Origin: Triatoma infestans
Taxonomy: Eukaryota; Arthropoda; Insecta; Hemiptera; Reduviidae
Direction: 5' to 3'
Length of the DNA: 64,000 nt
Assembly: GCA_011037195.1 (NCBI GenBank)
Contig: JAAEAF010000664.1
Coordinates: 62,001 to 126,000 of the forward strand
Both the position numbers and the translations under genes were made by a program. Below are positions 18,535 through 29,699 of this stretch, piece by piece (positions within the stretch are counted from its first letter, which is position 1; each line of letters starts with the position of its first letter). Below the pieces are notes generated by a model, which did no database searches, had not been told where the DNA came from, and was given only the letters and a program-made list of their open reading frames with translations.

Positions 18535-19053
18535 ATGGCTCAGACAGGCGTACTGATTGCTGACTTCCAGTGCTTTGTGGATGGTGTAGGAGGTTATATT
18601 GTTAAAGAGCTATCACTTTTTGATTATAACTATCAAACTGTTCGGCACTGGATATTCAAACCGCCAATACAACATAAACAAACAGATAAAAGTAGAAGAA
18701 CCAATTATTGGTTAGAAAATTATTATCATAAAATCAGATGGAATGATGGGGAAGTTGAATATGAAGTGATTAGAGATATTTTCAAATGTATTGATTGTAA
18801 CTATAAATTTGTATTTGTTAAGGGTTATGATAAGAAAAGATTTCTCTTGCAAAATTTGTACAATTGTTGTGTAATCAACTTGGAAGATTATGGTTGTCCG
18901 AAAATTGATTCACTTCAAGCAGTAGAAAAAGGCAACCACTGTATTAAACATAACACATGTAGAGAGAAATGTACGCAGTATCGAATTCAAGTCATTAACA
19001 ATTGGCTAAATAGTAAGTTTGGTTGGAATGATACAGAAATATTTTTGCCTTGA
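18535..19053 (+). CDS. Conserved Polinton protein of unknown function, 172 aa
   Basis: The start ATG 18535 is preferred over the in-frame GTG at 18526, which is not a normal eukaryotic start. Motifs: VLIADFQCFVDG, GGYIVKELSLFD, HWIFKPP, YYHKIRWNDGEVEYEV, FVFVKGYDKKRFL and NLEDYGCPK, with a Cys/His-rich end (CIKHNTCREKC, then VINNWLNSKFGW). The combination is one I recognise from many arthropod Polintons. The Asp near the start and the C-terminal His/Cys cluster loosely recall DnaQ/RNase H-fold nucleases, but this is a guess. The frame is intact. Confidence 0.75.
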   Translation: MAQTGVLIADFQCFVDGVGGYIVKELSLFDYNYQTVRHWIFKPPIQHKQTDKSRRTNYWLENYYHKIRWNDGEVEYEVIRDIFKCIDCNYKFVFVKGYDKKRFLLQNLYNCCVINLEDYGCPKIDSLQAVEKGNHCIKHNTCREKCTQYRIQVINNWLNSKFGWNDTEIFLP

Positions 19054-19069
19054 TGTATGTGTGCGAATG

Positions 19070-19195
19070 TGGTCACTGGCGATGCATTAAATTGCACGCA
19101 AACCTTGAATGTTGGTCTCTGGCGTGGTAGAAATATCCGTAAACCTGACTGCTGGTCACTGGCGAGGTTCTAAAAACCCCGTAAACCTTGAATGT
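19070..19195. repeat. Three about 42-bp tandem units after the last gene
   Basis: TGGTCACTGGCG or TGGTCTCTGGCG starts at 19070, 19113 and 19153 (spacing 43 and 40). The units end with AAACCTTGAATG or a variant. They lie in the 3' UTR before the poly(A) signal. Confidence 0.65.
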
Positions 19196-19375
19196 ATTGT
19201 ACAATGTTTGAATGTGTATTAAGGCAAAACATAGAAAATTAAATTCGATAGTGAACATTTCTCTGTCTACTTGTATTTTCCTAAGTTGTATTTTGTATTA
19301 AGAAGAAGTTAATTTTTATTTTAAATTTGAAGTTTGTTTTCTGTTTTTTTCTGTAAATATTTTGCATTATGTTTC

Positions 19376-19381
19376 AATAAA
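19376..19381 (+). terminator. Poly(A) signal AATAAA for the rightmost gene
   Basis: AATAAA is followed by an A/T-rich run, 323 bp after the stop of the last gene. It is the clearest poly(A) signal after the ATPase-to-end cluster. No comparable signal lies between the tightly packed genes, so upstream transcripts may be nested and 3' co-terminal. Confidence 0.5.
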
Positions 19382-19574
19382 TGAGTAAAAAAAATATTTT
19401 ATTTTGCTTTTATTAATTTCCTTATATTTTATTTTATTATAAAACTTTCTCGATTACCCCCACCTTGACGTGGTGAGAAAGCTTAAAGCGAATGCTGAAC
19501 AAAGAGGGGTAAACAAAATTAATATAGAAACTATGAAAAATAAATGCAGGCTGATGCATGTTGAGACATGCATG

Positions 19575-21857
19575 ATGACTCATTGTATATACAAATCTTT
19601 TTCATAATAGGATTAAGTATTAAGAAACATGCTAAGAAGACCTGTGGTAACATGTCCGGACAGGCAAGAAAGGTAATGAGTACAAAGATTTATTTCTATA
19701 TAATAGGATTAAGTATTACAAACATGCTAAGACCTGTGGTAACAGGTCCGGACAGGCAAGAAAGGTAATGAGTACAAATTTTTATTTTTACATAATAGGA
19801 TTAAGTATTACTAAGCATGTTAATAAGACCTGTGCTAACATGTCCGAACAGGCAAGAAAGGTAATGAGTACAAAGTTGTATTTTTAAATAATAGGATTAA
19901 ATATTAATAAATCATTTCCTGGATGACTCAGTGTAGTTTCTTTGTATTTTTCTTAATAAATAACTAACACGTTCGGACAGACAAGATATATGTTGTTTTG
20001 AAGTTCAATAAACAAAAGAATACAAAGTGATTAAGGTAAGAATAGATATATATATTTTATTAGTACAAAGTTTAATTTCAAAAGGTGATGCAATAACTGG
20101 TAGAAGAAAATAGATAGTGTTTTTCTTATTAATAAATTTTATTTATAAGATCGATATTAATCAATATGAATAATCGATAGTTGTAATCGATATATTGCGA
20201 TTGGCAGTGAAACACTATAGTGTGTGACGTTATCTGAATGGGGGATTTGTCTAGAAGGCAGTGGTAATAAATAAGGCACTGGCAATACCATTGCTGTGTG
20301 ACGTCATACGAATAATATATTGAAAAGGCAGTGGTTTTGTTAGTTTTTTATTAATAAATTATACTCATAAAATCGATATTAATTGATATGGATAATCGAT
20401 ATTTGTAATCGATATATTGCGATTGGCAAGGAAACACTATAGAGTGTGTGACGTTATCTGAATGGGGGATTTGTCTAGAAGGCAGTGGTAATAAATAAGG
20501 CACTGGCAATACTATTGCTGTGTGACGTCATACGAATAATATATTGAAAAGGCAGTGGTTTTTGTTATACAATATAATAAAATCAATATTTGTAATCTAT
20601 AAGGCGGCGGCAGAGATGCGCATGCCCCAATTAGCAATGACGTCATAGGGGAGTGGGGATAAACGTTACTATAGTACATTGTATTGTCGAATGTAGTTCA
20701 GTTCTGTGTAAGTGCGGGTCGTGTTAATATCAGCAGCAGCAGCAGGGAGCTGGAAGGGGTAAGTCAATCTTTTTTTATAATTATTATTATTATGTGTGAC
20801 AGTTGAATGCATCTCCGCCATATTTTTTCTATTATTTAATTTTTTGTGAGTGGGTTGAGCGGAAATAAAATTATGATAGTGCGGGCGTTAAGTGTACGTT
20901 GAAAACTACAGCTAGCGAGAGGACTACTATGGCCGAGTGGTTAGGGTGATGCGACTTCCAACCTATAGATTGTAGGATCGAATCGCAGGTAAGACAAGTT
21001 TTTTCACATAAAATAAAAATAAAAAATACCCCTCCAGCCTAGAGTCAGGAGAGGGGTGGTGTGTTACGGTGTTAGGTTCCGCCATCTTGTTATGGGGATG
21101 GAGGTGGATAGAAAATGGAGTCATCGGATTGGATGATACATTCATGAGTAGGGGTAATGGATTGGATGCTAGGTTAGGAGTGGGGAGGGGAGAAAATACG
21201 GCCATCGGATTGGACGATAAGTTAAGAGGTGGGGAGCGGAAAGAAAATGGAGTCATCGATATGAATGATATGTTAAGGGGAGGGGGTGAGTGGATGTGGC
21301 TAAACTGCTCGTCGAGTCAGTGGAAGGGGGAGTGGGCTGGCTCAAGTGCTCGTCCAGTTCGATGATTGGTCAGTGGTGGGGGTAAGTGGGCGTGGTCTAA
21401 GTGCTTGTCGAGGTCGATGATTGGCCGGTGGGGGAGATGGGCGTGGTCTAAGTGCTCATCCAGTTCGATGATTGGTCAGAGGGAAAGGAGTGGGGGTAAG
21501 TGGGCGTGGTCTAAGGGCTCGCCGAGTTCGATGATTGGCCGTGGTGGGGGTAGGTGGGCGTGGCCTAAGTGCTCATCCAGTTCGATGATTGGTCGTTGGA
21601 ATAGGGGTGGGGGTATGTGGGTGTCATCCAGTTCGATGATTGGTCAGCGGGAGAGGGGTGGGAGTAGTGGGCGTGGCCTAAGTGCTCGTCGAGTTTGAGA
21701 TTGGCCGATAGAGAGGGGCTGGGGGTAAGTGGGCGTGGCTCTAGGATGGGGAGAGGGGTGGGGTGGGCCAGTGGGGATGGGGGAGGGTGGGAAACAGGAT
21801 TGGATGCGCCGCATTTGGAAAGTGCGCCAAACAGAGAACCGCCATTTCCCCTCTACT
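19575..21857. repeat. Polinton right terminal inverted repeat
   Basis: It is the inverse of 6456-9250. It contains four 92/96-type units (about 19600-19990), two 224-bp units (about 20100-20560), the tRNA-like sequence and a G-rich subterminal array (about 21290-21730). It ends ...CCCCTCTACT at 21857. The A+T-rich inner border near 19575-19600 is fuzzy. Confidence 0.9.
20923..20991 (+). other. tRNA-like sequence in the right repeat
   Basis: Mirror of 7431-7501: A-box-like GGCCGAGTGGTTA at about 20931-20943 and weak B-box-like GGATCGAATCGC. The sequence between the boxes is identical to the left copy. Confidence 0.4.
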
Positions 21858-21863
21858 CACCTT
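21858..21863. other. Polinton target-site duplication, right
   Basis: CACCTT, then TTAAGTTAG, which continues exactly as the empty site does after 51380. Confidence 0.95.
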
Positions 21864-22086
21864 TTAAGTTAGTGTTACGTACCCTCTCATCCAAGATACA
21901 ACAAAATTGAATAAACCTCAGTCTGGAAGACTATGGTCCATTCAGTAAGAGATACTGTACTCTATAGCCAAGTGTAATCGAATAAATATCGATATGTTGT
22001 AGTAGGCGAGTGAAGTGCAGGGGTCCACCATCTTGGACCAAATATAGCTCATAATTACCCTATTCTTTCTTTCTTATATTATGCAG

Positions 22087-22308
22087 AGTAATCAAACGAG
22101 CAGATAACTGGCCATGCTGTAACATTTTTAACGGCTGGTTTTGTTATGGTCACAATAACAATGCTATTTACCCTGTATGAACTGTCAAGAAATCTAACCA
22201 TTCAAGTAAAAGTTCGTGAAGAAATCCTGAGAGAAGTAGAACATGCCGGCGGCTCACTGACATATGATGCTGTGAAAGAAATGCACTATTTAGAACAATG
22301 TATTAAAT
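22087..22308 (+). pseudogene. Orphan P450 exon 3, copy A (stop, lost motif, lost donor)
   Basis: This is 222 nt, the same as exon 3 of the intact gene. The second codon is TAA (TTA in copy D). The I-helix motif AGFDTT of the intact gene reads AGFVMV, so the conserved acid and threonine are gone. The base pair after the exon is GG where the intact gene has the splice donor GT. TLYELSRN, KVREEI and HAGGSLTYDAVK remain clear. No heme exon follows in the next 10 kb. It is a decayed exon. Confidence 0.9.
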
Positions 22309-22599
22309 GGAATTTAGATCAGCTGATGTTATTTAAAATTGTGAAACACAACTGCCTCTTACTGAACTCAATAACAATTGTAAAACTGGCAAACTTTCTT
22401 TAAACTAATACAACGGTAACGGGGGGGGAGGGTTAATGTTGGTAGAATTAGTATAGTATTGGAATTGGATTACATTGTAGTCAAGGAGGCAGGGTCCAGA
22501 ACAAACCCTAATAACATTCAATATGCCGATGTCAAACACACTTGACCCTCCATTGAGGCAGATTTACGATGTCAATTGTAATCGGGTGATAATCGCGTA

Positions 22600-23470
22600 A
22601 ACAGAGTACAGATCATTACATCACACTTCCTGCGCGCCTTTGTGGTAGAATTTTTAGTAGTACTGTAATCGCGTGTCAAATTTTCGATTATGAGTTTTCA
22701 CCGGAAATATCCGTTTTGAGGTCCCCTGAGTCATAAAAAAGTGGTTTTTAGAAAATGTTCTATGTGTGTGTGTGTAGCTAAAAAAAGAAAAGTCGCAGAA
22801 AGTTCAAACTTGATATTCCGTTCAGTTATCACCATGGGATCCGACAGTAGGTCAGCAGTCAAAATTCCTCAACCGGAAGTACCACTTTACTGAAAGTATT
22901 TTTTTTGGCTTGAATGGCTCCAACGATTTTCTTTAAACTTGTTTTATCAACTACACATACAAAGTTCTACAATTTTTATCTGAAACATTTCTCCGGGAAA
23001 ATGCATGTAAGGGCACTTTGAGATTGATAGGGGGAGGGTTAGGTTTTCCTCTACAATGCTATATTAGCTTATTACACAATTCTATCATCTAAATAATAGT
23101 AATGAGAATATGTTGTTAAATAATAATATGTTGTTGAAATTCGAGTTTGAAAAAATCCGATGACCGGAAGTGCGTTTTTTCTAAAAAACTATTTTTAAGT
23201 TTTTTGCTATTTTCTCTAAAACGGCTCCAAATTTTTTCTTTAAACTAAATACTTGAATTATGCATATAAAGAGCTATAACTTTTATTTGTAAATATCTCC
23301 TGATAAACTCAATTAAGGGGGCTTTTGTTGATTACACAATTCTAGCATCAAAACCAAATTAATTGAAATAAAGATTGTCAAAATTCTGAGTTCCAAGAAA
23401 ATTAGTAAACCGGAAGTGCGTTTTTAATTAATAGTTTTTTCAGTTTTTACGTAAAACACAGACGAATTTC
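22600..23470. repeat. Unclassified dispersed repeat
   Basis: Two or three successive degraded units contain TGCGCGCCTTTGTGGTA, GAGTTTTCACCGGAAATAT, GTGGTTTTTAGAAAATG and CCGGAAGT. The same phrases recur in copy 2 (52.15-52.98 kb), in the P450 introns and at 25.8 kb. There are no coding signals. Confidence 0.6.
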
Positions 23471-23474
23471 ATTA

Positions 23475-24290
23475 AATTTGATTTATTAACTATAAAGTTT
23501 TTTTATTTATTTATTTCAACAAACAGCCTGTGCCATGTGGTTGAAGTGATAACATGAATTAAATTTGTACATTAAAATAAATAATGTAAGTCAAGCAGTA
23601 AACATTTAAACCACAGCAATACAGATAAAACAGAGGTGTAAACAATAACAATATAAATATATACAGAACGTAATTTGTTTACAAAAAGAGGCAATACTTC
23701 ATTTAATAATGTTTTGAAATATGACAATTTCTCTGAGAAGTCCAAATTATTATTGATGTGTTTGATTCTTGACAGAATGTTCATGTGAAATAATAGGTTT
23801 GTGCTATGATGAGGAATTGCAAACGTATAGGAATGTGGGATATATCAGCCAGAAGTTCAGAACAGTTGATTGTATTATTGATCAGTTTATAAAGGAATAA
23901 CAGATCAGTCCTTCAATCTCTTTATTTCTAAGGAATAATGTTTAATTTAATGTGGGAGAACTTCCTTATGTAATATTTGACAAATCGCCCTTGTATACAT
24001 TCCAGTCTATCAACGTATCAACGTCGCTCTTTGTATATGGGTTCCACATCAGTGAACCATATTCTAAAATACTTCTAACGTATGACATATAGGCCGCCAA
24101 TTGCTTTAGGGTCTTCGAGCTCTCTAGTTCTCCGGATCAAAAACCCTAGCATCCTGGAAGCTCTTTTGCAGGATTCGTCAATATGAGTTGCATATGTAAG
24201 GTTAGCACTTAGTTTGATTCCAAGGTCCCTAATGTTTGTGATGCAATCCAGGAGATCCCTGGATGGTGTAGAACAAATCCACATTATTCC
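23475..24290 (-). pseudogene. LINE reverse transcriptase thumb/C-terminal fragment
   Basis: On the minus strand it reads NIRDLGIKLSANLTYATHIDESCKRASRMLGFLIRR, then RSILEYGSLMWNPYTKSDVD across a frame change, a well-known block after the palm in Jockey-type LINEs. The reading continues weakly to about 23580. Copy 2 is at 53040-53828. Direction is opposite to the next fragment, so this is two insertions or an inversion. Confidence 0.75.
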
Positions 24291-24410
24291 ATTTCCGATC
24301 CGTTCAGTTACAGCTTCTAAAATTTGTATATAATCTTCCCAAAAATTGCCCCAACTCGTTTGTACGCCTTGAATGTGGAATATATCCTTTAAAAGTAAAC
24401 ATAATTAAGG

Positions 24411-25215
24411 CCATGCTCAAGTTATTGCTAAAAAAGTTATTGCAAGAAATGCCTGCACACAGACTACCATTTATTGTGTACAACATACTTCTTAAAATTG
24501 ATAACAACTCCAAGAATAGTAACATTATTTATAACTGGATTTCTCAACTAAAATATGAACTTCTCGCTATTGGAGCTTACGATATGTTATTATTTAGAGA
24601 CCCATCATATTTGAGAAGCACGGATATAGAATCAGTTTTGAACTCTAACTATAATTGTGTATACAGAAATTTGAGCAGTCTGGATATGGGTGAAGTCTAT
24701 TTAAATTTTAATTGCAGTATTAAAAAACTCAGAATAATAGTCCAATTACGTCTGGCCAACTTATCCAAATTTTATTTATACTATAACAGTAACAGATACG
24801 TATTTGACGCTAATAATATTTGCACTATATGTAAATCAATGAAGCCTGACACTTTGTTGCATTTTATGTTTGAATGTCATAATCTTGAGCCATTTAGAAT
24901 TAACCTATCTACTAATGGAGTGACCCTTTATGAACGCTATGAAAACTTATTGTCGCTTCTATCTCCCCAAAGGATCGATTTAATTTATAATTTCATAACA
25001 CAAGCCGTTAGATGTAGAAGTTTCCTACTCAATAAGCGGTAATTAATTTATTTTTGTAGTTTTGTATTTACACCTATTGTGATTATATTTTGAAGTTATC
25101 TCCTTTTTTTTCTGTGTGAATATAAATAATTCTTATCTTTTTGTAATAACATATAATACCACTGAGAAGGCTCCGGGCGCTAATGACCATAGATGTTGAA
25201 GCGCCTTAAATTAAA
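24411..25215 (+). pseudogene. LINE ORF2 C-terminal fragment with 3' end
   Basis: There is a 209-aa open frame (24413-25042) ending in a Cys-type tail, CTICKSMKPDTLLHFMFEC. Next come a short 3' UTR with the family-specific end GGCTCCGGGCGCTAATGACC, GAAGCGCCTTAAATT and an A-rich tail. The same 3' end occurs in inverse at 29362-29412 and 63967-64000. In copy 2 the last 400 bp are missing. Confidence 0.7.
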
Positions 25216-25235
25216 AAAAAAAAATATAATGTATA

Positions 25236-25612
25236 TAAAATAATAAGTAATATACGTATGTATGTTTGTGTGTACATATGTATGTGTATGTGTATATATA
25301 TATATGTGTGTGTTTGTGTGTGTATGTATGTGTGTGCATGTATCTATATGGAAAAAAGGAAAAATGCAAACATAAACTGAAAATTGCTAACTGTTTAAGT
25401 TAAAGTAGGGTAACAAGATATCATTTGTTTATTGCTTTTATTGTTTTTGCTTTTATTTTACTTAAAATCTTATTATTTGTATCATTTTAATGTATTAGGC
25501 CAACTCTTTATTTAAAGTATTTTGTACTATAAAACAATAATAATAAATAATAATAATAAATAATAATAATAATAATAATAATAATTATAATAATATTAAT
25601 AATAATAATTAT
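25236..25612. repeat. Microsatellites: (TG/TATG)n and (AAT)n
   Basis: A GT/TATG-rich tract lies at about 25256-25345 and an AAT/ATA tract at about 25529-25612, separated by plain AT-rich DNA. The corresponding part of copy 2 (54390-54800) is irregular and full of indels. Confidence 0.8.
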
Positions 25613-25779
25613 TCCATTTCCTAGAAAACGAAATGACATGAGATTTATTGATGTTGATCTCCATACCGTTTGCTTTGCCCACACAATTCTAAATTTATCA
25701 ATTATAATTTTGTAAACTGGAGTAAGAGAATGTTGTGTGAGTGTTTCACACCAGATTTTTACATTGTCTTAACTCTCGC

Positions 25780-26140
25780 TTAACAGGAAGTGTTGCAATC
25801 GTGTGCAATTTTGCGAAATTTAGTTTTCACCGAAAATTATGCAGATTTTCCACTATTAATATCTATTCGCTAATATTTTTTGTTTTGTTTAAATTTAAAT
25901 GAGAATCGTTACGAGGTGCTTTGAGTACGTAAAATATAATTTTAGCGAACGGTCTGACGATGCATGTGGGAGGGTGAGAATATCTCAGAAAATTAAAAAA
26001 AAAAAAAATCAGAGGAAATTCAAACCTGTCATTTCGTTTAGTTGGTACCTAACGTTTAGGTTGATACCGCATGTGTGATAGATAAGAAGGTTTCGGGTAA
26101 ATTTATCAACCGGAAGTACGACTTTATACTAATTTTTTAT
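25780..26140. repeat. Unclassified dispersed repeat, another copy
   Basis: It contains AACAGGAAGTGTTGCAATCG, GTTTTCACCGAAAAT and TCAACCGGAAGTACGAC, the same phrase order as the other members of this family. Copy 2 is at about 54975-55325. Confidence 0.55.
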
Positions 26141-26384
26141 TTATTTTTAATGTATTTGCAATATTTGAAAGAAAAGAAAGGAACAGATTTCCCAAAAAAC
26201 ATGTATTATTTTAGGAGACATCCAAAGTAAATTGACGGTGGTAGTTATTTTTTTTGTTATAAAGGCTTTTATTGGTCTCCAGATGTATTTTATTTTATGT
26301 TTTAATTCATGTTTGAAGCTTGTTACAGAGACGTTTCGAGCATTTACAAAACTAATCATCAATCTGTTGTGTTACGATTTATAT

Positions 26385-26760
26385 TTTAAATACGCAGGTC
26401 AAAAAAAGTTTGGCATATTACAAGATTTTGTATTTCTGAACTTTGTCCAGTAAATTATGTTGCATTTCTTTGTATTGAATGACCTTTGAAACGCGTTACA
26501 TTTGTTTTCCTGACAATGTGCTCATTTTGATCTGATTTTGATCAGTTGATCTGATTGCGGGCAGTTGAAAAATTTTTTGTATGATTGCGTGTAAGGTGAA
26601 AGGGAAGTATTTTTACCGTGAATTTAAACAGCAATGGTACGGCACACGATTTCAGCAGCAGATAGAGTTTGTATAGTGACTTTAATGCAACATGGTCAAA
26701 TGACACAAGCAGTAGCTCAAGTGTGAACTCAATTTGAAAAATATGGCACGATCCAATACT
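26385..26760 (+). mobile_element. Tc1/mariner remnant
   Basis: An end-like CAGGTCAAAAAAAGTTTGGC (about 26396) is followed by an ATG at 26634 opening a 30-codon frame. It reads RHTISAADRVCIVTLMQHG then QMTQAVAQV, the first helix-turn-helix of Tc1-type transposases (normally about 340 aa). A TGA at 26724-26726 and loss of homology end it. Copy 2 begins at 55807, where residue 2 is Gly, as is common in the family. Confidence 0.6.
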
Positions 26761-27049
26761 TTCTCTTACAAAGAGTGAGAGAAAGTAAGAGTAATTTGAC
26801 TTTATTTAGAAACCTTAAGTGTGATTAAAGGTTATGTTTCTGTAGTATCAATATTATTATTGTATAGCAGAGTTTTTTACGGAGATTCTAACAAATTTTA
26901 GCTTGAAACATTATTAGTCAAAAATTCTCAAACAAAAATGCATTTGATCCAATTTTCTTAACATAAAAAACTGACAATTTCTAAGGAAAGATATTAGAAT
27001 TCCAACTGCACAATACATCCCCCGCCCAGTATGATTCTTCCACTAGATG
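26761..27049. other. Intergenic, nothing recognised
   Basis: AT-rich sequence with one small hairpin (TACTTTCTCT facing AGAGAAAGTA near 26758-26790). No gene or named repeat seen. Confidence 0.5.
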
Positions 27050-28340
27050 CTTTAAAATCGAGCTGATTCTAGATTCTTTCTCAAAATCGAGCATATTTCA
27101 AGATTCGTATTTTCTCTTATTGCTATAAAGAGGTAAGGAGGACAGGATGGTTGGTTGAACGAGGATATTTTGGACAAGATAGAGAATAAGAAAAAAGCAT
27201 GGCTTCCAGGATTCCTGGCAGGGCGTTCCTGCATAGACTATATCTTTACATAGCGACAAATAACGGAGAAACATGAAGCTAAATCGAAGGAGAGTGAATG
27301 GTTTTATAGATTTAGAAAAGGCATATGTCAGCGTACCACGATATCGTCTTTGGACAGCTTTGAGGCAGGCCGGCATAGATCCTCCATTATCGCAGTAATT
27401 CAAAGATTCTATAAAGGTAATAAATGCTTAGTAAAGTTAGGTTCGTTTATTTCTGAAAGTTTTTGCAGTACCAAAGGTCCACTGCAAGGCTGCTGCATGT
27501 CTCCTTCAAAATTTACCTAGATATGGCTCTGAAGGAATGGAAAAGCAAATGCCATAAAATGGGTGTGAAAGTGAAGCAAAATTTATAGATAAGCAACCTA
27601 CTATTTGCGGATGACCAGGTAGTGATTGCGGGAGATGTAGATGATGCGGCGTATATTTTAAGGAAATTAGCCGAAGAATATGAGCGCTGGGGTCTTACTT
27701 TAAATATTTACAAAGACCGAACATCTGTCCCAAAGTAAAGACAGAATAGAATTATAGGATAAAGAAGTAAAAATAGTCCAAAATGTTAAGTACCTGGGAT
27801 CTATTGTTGAGATCGGTGGTGGTTCTAAATCAGAGGTGGATAGAAGAATTAGAGAAGGGAAAAGAGTCATAGAGATGCTCAATTCAGTGCTGTGGAATAA
27901 GAATATTTCCTGAAGCACTAAGCACCCTAATTTCTAAAGCTATATTTGAAAGTATTATGCTATACGGAGTAGAAACTTGGTCTCTAAATATAAAAGAAAG
28001 AAATAGACTGCTATCCACCGAAATGGACTACATGGAGGAGGTTAGCAGGTAGATCCAGATGGGAAAAAAATAAGAAATGTGGACATTAGAACAGAGTTAA
28101 ATGTCCAACAAAATATCCTCCAATCTATAGAGCTTAAACAGTTAAAATGGTTGGGGCATTGGTTAAGGATGGGTGGAGGCAGAATTCCAAAGATAGTGTT
28201 CGAGATGACGATTGAGGGAAGAAGGGGAAGATCTAGGACCAGATGGAAAGACTCCGCATTAGAATCCCTGTCAGGATCCGGTTTGACGGAGGCCGATGCC
28301 ACGAATAAGGAGAAATGGACGATCGGCTCAGACAGTAGGT
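27050..28340 (+). pseudogene. RTE/CR1-like LINE reverse transcriptase (broken)
   Basis: Across several frames it reads GRSCIDYIF, then RQITEKHE, GFIDLEKAYVSVPRYRLW, IQRFYKGNKC, FKIYLDMALKEWKSK, LLFADDQVVIAGD (catalytic FADD near 27601-27640), KYLGSIVEIGGGSKSEVDRRI and DIRTELNVQ with LKWLGHWLRMGG. The ordering of the blocks is that of the RT plus C-terminal region of RTE-type or related LINEs. Multiple stops. Copy 2 is at 56220-57530. Confidence 0.8.
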
Positions 28341-29320
28341 TAAGAGGAACTACTACATGTAGGAAAAAACAACTAAAAGAAAAACAGTTTAGCAATAGTT
28401 TTACCAAGTTGAGTTTCCAGGAATATATTTGAGGTTCGACCAAAGTTGGGGAAAAAGAAAAATGTTGTATGAGTTGGTGAAAATATTTTAGAAAAGCATA
28501 CCACAAAACTGAATATTTTAGACAGTTCAGATTAAGTATAAAAGGAAAACTGAAGAGAGGTGATTAGGAAAATGAAGGAGACTTTCCAGTCGATACCGAT
28601 TATTGTACAGAATTTTCTAAATAATAAATGCAGCTGCCAATTGAGAGAAATTAAAATTTGCAAAACAGCATTCGAGCTCCGAAATGGAAAAGAATTTAGT
28701 CTGTATTTAAATTCTGAGATATTTACTCACAGCAAACATTCCTTCATAAAATGAAAAATTAAACAGTACAAATTAAAAAAAAAATCAGAAATGGTTGGGG
28801 AATTCGAATCAATAGTTAGTACTGGGAGTGGGTTAATTGAAGGACGGTTTTACGTCACAGTCAAGCACCATAGGATAAGCCCAGTGGAGAAATAATCAAC
28901 AGAATGTTGAATGTGCCATAAATGCCTTTATGTAAGTGAATATTTAAACAAATTTAGAGATAATTGGCAACTTTATTTATCTACTGATATAGATACTGAT
29001 ATTTATTGTCCTGATTTTCCAACATACAATTTCTATTACAAAGATCAAATTCCACAGTGTCTTTATTTTTCATTGTTTACAATAGATTGTTCAATAAGAG
29101 AAGAGAGACACTGACAGACAATAACGCATGGCCTCTGAGTGAGAAGCTGTCAACATAATATTAGAAAATATAAATACAATGACAGTGATTAACTAATATG
29201 ATTATAAAAGAACAAATTATATCGAAATAATAATGCAGATTTCACTCTTTCCATTATAAGTCAAGTGAAGTACAACCTAGATTTGTTTATAGATTGCTTT
29301 TTTTTTTAATTTATTCCTTT
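28341..29320 (+). other. LINE-derived or unknown tail with short open frames
   Basis: There are two short plus-strand open stretches, 28560-28754 and 28911-29114 (67 aa with CHKCLYVSEYLNKFRDNW and YYKDQIPQCLYFSLF). Both are kept in copy 2 with small changes, including a 12-nt in-frame deletion in the second. I do not recognise them. They may be LINE C-terminal debris. Confidence 0.35.
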
Positions 29321-29339
29321 AATTTTTGTAATATTCTTT

Positions 29340-29412
29340 GTTATTTATTTATTTATTTATTTATTTAAGGCGTCTCAACATCTGTGGTCATTTGCGCCCG
29401 GAGCCTTCTCAT
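29340..29412 (-). mobile_element. Inverted LINE 3' terminus
   Basis: (TTTA)n, then AAGGCGTCTCAACATCTGTG and GCGCCCGGAGCC: the reverse complement of the 3' end at 25165-25215 with its A-tail. Confidence 0.7.
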
Positions 29413-29699
29413 TCTTTGTTATTATAAAGTAATGTGATATTATTATTTGTTATTTCCAATTTATTTTTCAAATAAAGTTTAGGATCTTATAAATTACTTA
29501 TTAAAGTGGGTAATTATGGAAGATTCTTCTCGACCGTTACTTGTGTGAAGGAAAAGCATTGTGAGTTTCGGTCTTTTTTTTTTAAAAAAAAAAACTTAAA
29601 TTCTTGCCAACGTTTCGACAAATATATTGTCTATTTCAAGGCATAAAAACAATAAAATAAAAAAAACTATTAAATAATCTTCAAAACATATCAAACTTG

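Larger units (their letters stand above)
6456..21857 (+). mobile_element. Complete Maverick/Polinton element, 15,402 bp
   Basis: The ends are exact inverted copies starting AGTAGAGGGGAAATGGCGG and are flanked by the 6-bp duplication CACCTT. Inverted repeats of about 2.8 kb (left) and 2.3 kb (right) bracket an 10-kb core with eight co-oriented genes: PolB, packaging ATPase, a 314-aa unknown, integrase, protease, a 53-aa protein, major capsid protein and a 172-aa protein. This is the known Polinton gene set, believed to replicate by protein priming and to encode a capsid. Only PolB is visibly broken, by one nonsense codon and a possible frame break near its start. The high identity of the duplication copies outside the element means that the insertion is young. 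No single-jelly-roll penton gene is recognisable. Confidence 0.97.

Noticed and set aside
21069..21910. Tryptophan/serine/glycine-rich open frames over the right Polinton end
   Set aside because: Same array in inverse orientation; repetitive translation of a non-coding repeat.
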